Shown here piece by piece: positions 5,741-10,436 of a stretch of 10,436 nucleotides of DNA; the first letter of the stretch is position 1; every line of letters begins with the position of its first letter. The stretch is taken from positions 1 to 10,436 of the forward strand of contig CAZZKE010000085.1 of assembly GCA_964655005.1 (NCBI GenBank). Direction: 5' to 3'. Source of the stretch: CAZZKE01 sp964655005 (GTDB taxonomy: Bacteria > Pseudomonadota > Alphaproteobacteria > Rhodospirillales > JABHCV01). The position numbers and the translations under genes were made by a program. The notes below the pieces were generated by a model. It saw nothing but the letters and a program-made list of their open reading frames with translations. It was not told the origin of the DNA and ran no database searches.

Positions 5741-6811
5741 ATGAAAATTGCCGATACGGTCCTTTCCGGGTATTACCCCAAAGGTGGATTACTGCGCCTG
5801 ATTTTACTGGCCATATTCATCGGATTGCTGTTCGCGCCGTTCATTTTTCCGGGCTTCCGGGCCTTGCAGGTGGCCGGCACCATTTGCATTTTTATTGTCC
5901 TCGTGGCCTCGTTCGATTTAATGCTGGGCTACACCGGCGTGGTTTCATTCGCCCACAACATGTTTTTCGGCATCGGCGCCTATGCCGTCGCCATCGGCCT
6001 GACCTATTACGGCAACACCTGGGGCGTGTTGTTTGTTTTTTCCCTGATCGGGGTCCTGGTCGCCTTTGTCCTGGCGGTGCTGATCGGCCTGTTTTCACTG
6101 CGTGTGCGGGCCTTGTTTTTCGCCATGGTGACACTGGCCGTGGCTTCCGCATTTTTGATCCTGGCTTCCCAGCTTTCCGGCCTGACCGGCGGCGAAGATG
6201 GCCTTTCGTTCAGTGTTCCGTACGAACTGACGCCGGCATTTCGTCCGCTAAAGGATAAATTCCTCGGCGTTTCGATAAACGGGCGGCTGTTTACCTACTA
6301 CCTGATTTTCTTTTCCAGCAGCGGCCTGTTTCTGTTCATGCTGCGGCTGGTCAATTCGCCTTACGGTCGGGTGTTGCAGGCGGTGCGGGAAAACGAATTT
6401 CGGGCCGAAGCGCTGGGCTACCGAACGGTCTATTACCGCACCCTGATTACCGGATTGAGCGCTTCAATCGCCTCGCTGGCGGGGGTGCTGATGGCCTTGC
6501 TGCTGCGATACAACGGCCCGGAAACGACGCTAAGCTTCGATATCATGATCGACATCCTGCTGATGCTGGTGATCGGCGGCATGGGCACTTTGTACGGCGC
6601 GGCGATTGGCGCCGTGCTGTTTGTGCTGGCCAAAAATTATCTCCGCGACATTATGGGGCAGGTCAGTTCCGCGACGGCGGATTTACCCTTTCTGCCCGAT
6701 ATCACCAACCCGGACCGCTGGCTGCTGTGGCTGGGTTTGCTGTTTATTCTCAGCGTTTACTTTTTCCCCACCGGGATCGTCGGCAAGCTTAAGGGAATCA
6801 AGGACGGATAG
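5741..6811 (+). CDS. livM: Branched-chain amino acid type ABC transporter, permease LivM
   Basis: A 356-residue inner-membrane permease, partner of LivH. It shows the LivM hallmarks SFDLMLGYTGVVSFAH (57-72) and GLTGGEDGL (147-155), the coupling segment VRENEFRAEALGYR (about 215-228) and the conserved glycine-rich VIGGMGTLYGAAIGAV near the C terminus. It ends in YFFPTGIVGKLKG, matching the usual FxPxGIxG ending. AGGA overlapping the livH stop serves as ribosome site 10 nt before the ATG, and the gap to livH is 12 bp. It is the last gene of the operon; only 7 bp separate its stop from the stop of the convergent arginase-like gene, and no obvious terminator hairpin is visible there. Confidence 0.94.
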   Translation: MKIADTVLSGYYPKGGLLRLILLAIFIGLLFAPFIFPGFRALQVAGTICIFIVLVASFDLMLGYTGVVSFAHNMFFGIGAYAVAIGLTYYGNTWGVLFVFSLIGVLVAFVLAVLIGLFSLRVRALFFAMVTLAVASAFLILASQLSGLTGGEDGLSFSVPYELTPAFRPLKDKFLGVSINGRLFTYYLIFFSSSGLFLFMLRLVNSPYGRVLQAVRENEFRAEALGYRTVYYRTLITGLSASIASLAGVLMALLLRYNGPETTLSFDIMIDILLMLVIGGMGTLYGAAIGAVLFVLAKNYLRDIMGQVSSATADLPFLPDITNPDRWLLWLGLLFILSVYFFPTGIVGKLKGIKDG

Positions 6812-6818
6812 GACACGC

Positions 6819-7637
6819 TCAGCCGACCAGGCGCTTCAGAAGCCCCATAAACAGCCGTTCGCATCGCCGCCCTTCGTCCAGTCGCGGATTCCACGACGAT
6901 AGGGAAACCGCGACAACCCGGCCCGACTGCGCCAGCCGGTCGAACAATGCCGCCATGTCAGCCGATGTCGGGCCGCCGGCGACCGGATAATTCTGGGCCG
7001 GGGCTTCCGCCGCATCGAGGATATCGGTGTCGAAATGGACCCAGACCGGCCCATCGGGCAGGGTCATGGCCAACAGTTCGCGAATGGTCCTGACATGGGT
7101 CAGGCCGGAGGCCGCCAGCGCCGTATCCTCGCCGGGGTCCAGGTCGCGGGCGTCGGCCAGGATAACGTCCCGTTCCGCCAGCGGCGTCAGGGCAAGCGAC
7201 CGGGCCATGGTCTGGTCCCCGCGACCGACCAGAATGGCCAGTGGCATGCCACCCCAAAAACCGCCGGGTGAGGTCTCCGGCGTATTGAAATCACCGTGCG
7301 CGTCGAGCCAGATCAGTTTTGGCGCCACCCCCGCCCGTTGCAAGCCGGCCAGCACCGCGATCGCCGAACAGCAATCTCCGGAAATACTGACCGGTCGCCC
7401 ACCCTCGCGCACCGTCGCCTCGACGAAAGCCGCCAGCGGCCGGTGAATAGCGCCCATCCGCGCCTGTGGATCATCGCCCGCTGCCGCCAACGGCGGCTCG
7501 TTCAGGCGCCATCCCCGACCGGCCAAAACCTTCAGGCCGGGTAGTGGCCGACCGATAAACTGCGGCGAAAGGATGTAGCGGTTTTCCGGGTTCAATTTTC
7601 CAGCCTCCATTACCATCGGCAATACATTCCAGAACAT
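6819..7637 (-). CDS. Arginase/ureohydrolase-fold protein with altered active-site residues
   Basis: A 272-residue member of the arginase superfamily (arginase, agmatinase, formiminoglutamase and related enzymes, which hydrolyse C-N bonds of guanidino or amidino groups with two Mn ions). Motifs in order: SGDCCSA (86-92), DAHGDFNTPETSPGGFWGGMP (112-132, Asp112, His114, Asp116) and HFDTDILD (201-208, Asp203, Asp205). Aligned by eye to human arginase I, five of six metal ligands are kept. The His101 equivalent is Cys89, the proton-shuttle His141 is Gly129, and the guanidinium-binding Glu277 is Ser248 (in SSWNP). True arginase activity is therefore doubtful. The start is uncertain: the ATG at 7637 has no clear ribosome site, and Met8 or Met10 could be used. 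It is transcribed toward livM, away from an AT-rich divergent region. A link to the transported substrate is possible but unproven. Confidence 0.85.
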   Translation of the reverse strand: MFWNVLPMVMEAGKLNPENRYILSPQFIGRPLPGLKVLAGRGWRLNEPPLAAAGDDPQARMGAIHRPLAAFVEATVREGGRPVSISGDCCSAIAVLAGLQRAGVAPKLIWLDAHGDFNTPETSPGGFWGGMPLAILVGRGDQTMARSLALTPLAERDVILADARDLDPGEDTALAASGLTHVRTIRELLAMTLPDGPVWVHFDTDILDAAEAPAQNYPVAGGPTSADMAALFDRLAQSGRVVAVSLSSWNPRLDEGRRCERLFMGLLKRLVG

Positions 7638-7788
7638 TTCTGAAAAAACAATATATAATTTATTTAAAATATCTCGTTTTTTTACTGTTATATTATAAAC
7701 AAATAAAATATTTGCCTAATTTTTACTTATATCTATTCTTCATATTAACATTTACGGCGACCCGGATCGGTTCGGGATTTGCCGGAAT
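7638..7788. other. AT-rich divergent intergenic region
   Basis: Roughly the first 115 bp are overwhelmingly A and T, including a run of seven T at 7677-7683, against a strongly GC-rich background. The region separates the minus-strand arginase-like gene from the plus-strand lipoprotein gene and so must hold both promoters. Several TATA-like hexamers are present on both strands and none stands out for the minus strand. No hairpin or clear operator was recognised. Confidence 0.7.
7712..7739 (+). promoter_or_regulatory. Candidate sigma-70 promoter for the lipoprotein gene
   Basis: TTGCCT (7712-7717) and TATTCT (7734-7739) are separated by 16 bp and each match the -35 or -10 consensus at four of six positions. 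They lie in the AT-rich region about 60 bp before the ribosome site. In such AT-rich DNA the prediction is weak. Confidence 0.25.
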
Positions 7789-7800
7789 ATGGAGGATGCC

Positions 7801-8154
7801 ATGGCCAGCAAAAGCAAGATTTACAGTCGTAGCGCCGCCTTGATATTGCTGGTCGTACTGCAAGGATGCCTGCCGCTTGGCGCGCCGACCATCATCAGCC
7901 TGGCGGTGGATGGCGTCAGCTATATGGCGACCGGAAAAACCGTGGCCGATCATGCCCTTTCGCAACTGGCGCAAAGGGACTGTTCATTCGGTCGTGCGGT
8001 ACTGACGGGCAATGATCTGTGCCGGAAGGAGAAAATTACACCGCCGCCGGCGATCCAAAACATCGAGCTCGCTTCACAACCGGAAGAAAACGATAACCCC
8101 CTGTATAATACCATGCACCCGTCGCGCTGGCCCCTGCCTGCGGAGCTCCGGTAG
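7801..8154 (+). CDS. Small lipoprotein of unknown function
   Basis: A 117-residue protein starting at ATG 7801, chosen over the in-frame ATG at 7789 because GGAGG (7791-7795) is correctly placed for the later start. The N terminus is a lipoprotein signal: Lys4, Lys6 and Arg10, a hydrophobic core (12-20) and a lipobox-like LQGC with Cys23 as the lipidated residue. A short hydrophobic stretch follows (APTIISLAVDGVSYMATG, 28-45), then DHALSQLAQRDCSFGRAVLTGNDLC (50-74), in which Cys61 and Cys74 could form a disulfide, and a polar proline-containing tail. The DH...DC...R...C pattern resembles small lipoproteins I recall from other Alphaproteobacteria, but no function is known to me. It stands alone between a divergent and a convergent gene. 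Confidence 0.75.
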   Translation: MASKSKIYSRSAALILLVVLQGCLPLGAPTIISLAVDGVSYMATGKTVADHALSQLAQRDCSFGRAVLTGNDLCRKEKITPPPAIQNIELASQPEENDNPLYNTMHPSRWPLPAELR

Positions 8155-8171
8155 AAAATACCGCCTTATGG

Positions 8172-9461
8172 TTATTTGTTTGCCGCGACGTTGCGGCAGT
8201 GAGTCTCTCCCATGGCCAGACCCATAAGCAGCGCCACGGCGGCGCTGATGATGATGGTCAGAAAAGCCGTCTGGTAGGTCGGGACGGAATAAATCCTGAC
8301 CCCCGCCTCGATGGTTCCGTCCCAGCCCAGGTCAAGCAACCAGCCGATCAGGGGCTGGAAAATCGCCCCCGAGGCCATCACGAAGGTATTGATGAAGCCC
8401 AGGGTCGCCCCGGCGGTTTCCGGTCGATTGTGTTCGCGCCCGGTGGCGAAACAAAGCACCATTGAACCCGAAAACAGGCCATTGCAGAAAAGCAACGCCC
8501 TGGCCCCGTTCAGCGAAAGACCGGGGGCATAAATCAGGGCCGAAAAGGTCGCCAGCGCGACCATGGACCCCAGCACCATCAGTGGCTTGCGCCGCTTCAG
8601 ATGGTCGGACAACCAGCCCATCAGCGGCCCGCCGATACCCCAGCCGACCAGTAGCAACGATGTCGACGCCGCCGCCGCCGGGCGCGAAATATCGTAGGCC
8701 TGCACCATATAGGGAACACCCCACAGGCCGGCGAACGACAGCATGGTCGCCGTCAGGCCACCGCCATACAAGGCGACAAACCAGCTTTGCCGATTGGCCA
8801 TGGTGCCGGCCAGGCCGCGCAGCAGGCCCGTGGCCGCCCGTTCGGCAGCGCCGGCCGGCGGCCCGGCAGGTTCCGCCTCGGGCGGACGGTCGCGGATGAT
8901 CAACCAGATCAGCACCGCCAGCAACAGGGCGAAACCGGCCGCCCACAGCATGGTTCCGCGCCAGCCCGACAATTCGACCACGGCCGCCAGCGGCGCCTGG
9001 CCGCCAATCGCCCCGGCCATACCCAGCATTAACGTCATCCCGGTAACCATGGCGAAACGGTTGGGCGGCAGCCAGCGGGCCGCCAGTTGCAGGGTCCCGA
9101 TCCAGGTAAAACCGGCCCCGGCGCCGATCAACAGCCGCCCGGCGTAAGCGCCGGTCATGCCGCCGGCCATGGAAAACAGCAGACTGCCAAGGCCGCACAG
9201 CAGCGCCGCCAGCGCCAGCATACGTCTGGCCCCCCAATGATCGAACATCACCCCGATGGGCAGTTGCAAGCCGGCGTAAGCATAGAAATAGAACGCCGAC
9301 AGGTTGCCGAGGACGGCGGCGCTGACGCCGAATTCGGCCATCAGATCCGGGACCATGACACTGGGCGCTACCCGCTGGAAAAAACCATAGCAGTAAAACA
9401 GCGCCGCCAATCCCCAGATAACCCATGGATATAACCCGGATGACCGGGCCGGGGCGTTCAC
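8172..9461 (-). CDS. Major facilitator superfamily transporter
   Basis: A 429-residue inner-membrane protein with about twelve hydrophobic segments in two halves joined by a cytoplasmic loop rich in Pro, Ala and Glu (about 195-215). The MFS motif between TM2 and TM3 is seen as GVMFDHWGARRM (70-81), and its second-half counterpart as PLMGWLSDHLKRRK. TM1 contains FFQRVAPSVMVPDL, typical of MFS anion/metabolite porters. The substrate cannot be assigned. The start codon is GTG at 9461, overlapping the stop of the upstream EamA gene (GTGA); the next in-frame Met is deep in TM1, so the GTG start is favoured. It forms an operon with that gene. Its stop is 17 bp from the stop of the convergent lipoprotein gene. 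Confidence 0.9.
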   Translation of the reverse strand: MNAPARSSGLYPWVIWGLAALFYCYGFFQRVAPSVMVPDLMAEFGVSAAVLGNLSAFYFYAYAGLQLPIGVMFDHWGARRMLALAALLCGLGSLLFSMAGGMTGAYAGRLLIGAGAGFTWIGTLQLAARWLPPNRFAMVTGMTLMLGMAGAIGGQAPLAAVVELSGWRGTMLWAAGFALLLAVLIWLIIRDRPPEAEPAGPPAGAAERAATGLLRGLAGTMANRQSWFVALYGGGLTATMLSFAGLWGVPYMVQAYDISRPAAAASTSLLLVGWGIGGPLMGWLSDHLKRRKPLMVLGSMVALATFSALIYAPGLSLNGARALLFCNGLFSGSMVLCFATGREHNRPETAGATLGFINTFVMASGAIFQPLIGWLLDLGWDGTIEAGVRIYSVPTYQTAFLTIIISAAVALLMGLAMGETHCRNVAANK

Positions 9462-10375
9462 CGGCTGCCCCGCCGGGCGACAAAAATACCGACGATGACG
9501 ATGCCAGCGCCCAATGCCTGCCAGGTATCCAGCGCCTCGCCCAGAACAAGCCAGGCCAGAAATATCGCCGCAACCGCTTCAAGCAGCATGGCGACAGAGG
9601 AAAAAGCCGTCGGCAAATGGGCCAGCGCAAAGGCGATTGCCCCCTGGCCGCCGACGTGTGTGACCCAGGCCAGCGCCAGCAGCAGCAGCCAGCCGCCAAG
9701 GGTTGCCGCCAGCCAGGCCTCGCCCGACAGCGCGGTCACCGGAACCAGCAACACCGCCGTCGCCAGGGTCGAAAAAAACATGATCGCAGCGGTCGAAAAA
9801 TGCGCCCGCAAGCGCCCCACAGTCAGCATATAGGCGCCGAAGAAGATACCGGTCACGAGTCCCAGAAAATCGCCGAACAGACGGTCCATGCCAATCTGCA
9901 CACTACCGCCCATCAGCACGGCGGCGCCGGACACCGCCACCACTATACCCAACAGGAAGGTCCGCGAGAACCGTTCCCTGAAGATCAAAAACGAACCCAG
10001 AGTCACCCACACCGGGGCCATGGTCGCAAGCAGGGTGGCGTTGGCGACGGCGGTGAATTGCAGCGACCAGTGCCAGAAGGCCAGGTCGCCGGCGAAGAAA
10101 AACCCGGCCAACGCCATGATCCCGTAATCGCGCCGGGTGGCCGGGCGCCGGATAACTGCGGCGGCGGCGGCGCGGCGGCTGTCGACGGTGTGCCACAGTG
10201 ACAGCAGCGGCAGGGCCAGAAACACCCGATGGAAGGCGGTCGCGGTCGGTCCCAGCTCGCTCAGGCGAACCAGAATCGGCGACAGGCCCAGAGTCAGCGC
10301 CCCGGTGAACAGCAACACCAGAGCGAGCCCTTGCGTTCCGCCGCCGGCGGTCCAGGTTATCGTGCTATTCCCCAT
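9458..10375 (-). CDS. EamA-family (DMT superfamily) transporter
   Basis: A 305-residue inner-membrane protein with about ten hydrophobic segments in two homologous EamA halves (about 17-150 and 165-300). Family marks are ILVRLSELGPTATAFHRVF in the first TM pair, LQFTAVANATLLATMAPVWV at the end of repeat one, and LAHLPTAFSSVAMLLEAVAA followed by WLVLGEALDTWQALGAGIV in repeat two. Such proteins usually export amino acids or other small metabolites; the substrate is not known here. The ATG at 10375 is preceded by a weak AAGAG ribosome site and a TATAAG hexamer (10389-10384 on the minus strand) too close to be a convincing -10 for a leadered mRNA. It is the first gene of a two-gene operon, coupled to the MFS gene by a 4-nt overlap. 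Confidence 0.9.
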   Translation of the reverse strand: MGNSTITWTAGGGTQGLALVLLFTGALTLGLSPILVRLSELGPTATAFHRVFLALPLLSLWHTVDSRRAAAAAVIRRPATRRDYGIMALAGFFFAGDLAFWHWSLQFTAVANATLLATMAPVWVTLGSFLIFRERFSRTFLLGIVVAVSGAAVLMGGSVQIGMDRLFGDFLGLVTGIFFGAYMLTVGRLRAHFSTAAIMFFSTLATAVLLVPVTALSGEAWLAATLGGWLLLLALAWVTHVGGQGAIAFALAHLPTAFSSVAMLLEAVAAIFLAWLVLGEALDTWQALGAGIVIVGIFVARRGSR

Positions 10376-10436
10376 GCCAAGCTCTTATACCAAGGATCAC
10401 TGATAAAGACCCATTGAGACGGCTTTCCATGGTTTT
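10376..10436. other. Upstream region of the EamA gene, cut by window end
   Basis: Sixty-one bases, less GC-rich than the coding DNA around them. They should contain part of the promoter of the minus-strand EamA-MFS operon. No convincing -35/-10 pair was found and no coding frame is supported. Confidence 0.4.

Noticed and set aside
4834..6258. 474-codon plus-strand frame across livH and livM
   Set aside because: Its product is rich in Arg, Gly and Pro, typical of a frame-shifted reading of membrane proteins; the permease frames have clear family motifs.
8149..8163. CGGTA-GAAAA-TACCG hairpin at the end of the lipoprotein gene as a terminator
   Set aside because: Only a 5-bp stem and no U-tract; too weak to call.
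8181..8198. TGCCGC/GCGGCA hairpin in the last codons of the MFS gene as a terminator
   Set aside because: A 6-bp stem lying inside the coding region, with no U-tract on either strand.
8332..9699. 455-codon minus-strand frame spanning the MFS/EamA junction
   Set aside because: It is a shifted frame of the two transporters; the real frames show the MFS and EamA motifs and a GTGA junction.
9425..10201. Plus-strand frame antisense to the EamA gene
   Set aside because: Extremely rich in Gln, Arg, Gly and His, as expected of an antisense reading of a Leu/Ala-rich membrane protein.
10387..10394. ATACCAAG shared with 3148-3155, considered as a dispersed intergenic repeat
   Set aside because: An 8-base match within 10 kb is near chance, and the flanks do not align well.

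Overview
This window looks like chromosomal DNA of a GC-rich Proteobacterium, most likely an Alphaproteobacterium of the Rhodospirillales type. The reasons are GC-rich third codon positions, Shine-Dalgarno led genes, a sigma-54 activator beside a Liv-type ABC operon, and the style of a small lipoprotein. The taxonomic call rests on general impression and was not searched. No rRNA, tRNA, CRISPR array, insertion sequence or phage gene was seen.

Left part (1-6811, plus strand): a PAS/AAA+/Fis sigma-54-dependent activator is followed by a complete branched-chain amino acid type ABC importer in the order livK, livG, livF, livH, livM. The 378-bp gap between activator and livK, plus the 3' end of the activator gene, carries a complete-looking control region. 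It holds three copies of an 18-bp palindrome (TGTCCGGAAATCCGGACA type, two of them inside or across the end of the activator gene) and a textbook -24/-12 promoter (TGGCAC-N5-TTGC) at 1673-1687. A leader of about 184 nt follows, with a 9-bp perfect hairpin and a possible 54-codon leader ORF that has five consecutive Ile codons and overlaps the livK start by ATGA. A strong hairpin without a U-tract lies between livK and livG and may raise binding-protein expression over the other subunits. The simplest reading is that the activator senses a metabolite through its PAS domain, binds the palindromes and switches on uptake of an amino acid or another small organic acid or amide. The substrate cannot be read from the sequence.

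Middle (6819-8154): an arginase-fold protein on the minus strand is tail-to-tail with livM. It keeps most metal ligands but has changed residues at three positions essential in arginase. A strikingly AT-rich divergent intergenic region follows, then a small lipoprotein of unknown function on the plus strand.

Right part (8172-10375, minus strand): a two-gene operon of an EamA-type DMT exporter followed by an MFS transporter, coupled by a GTGA overlap. Its upstream region is cut by the window end.

The most interesting points are the sigma-54 control module with sites embedded in the activator gene, the Ile-rich leader ORF ahead of a Liv operon, and the catalytically altered arginase homologue. 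Nothing here is a clearly new biological system.
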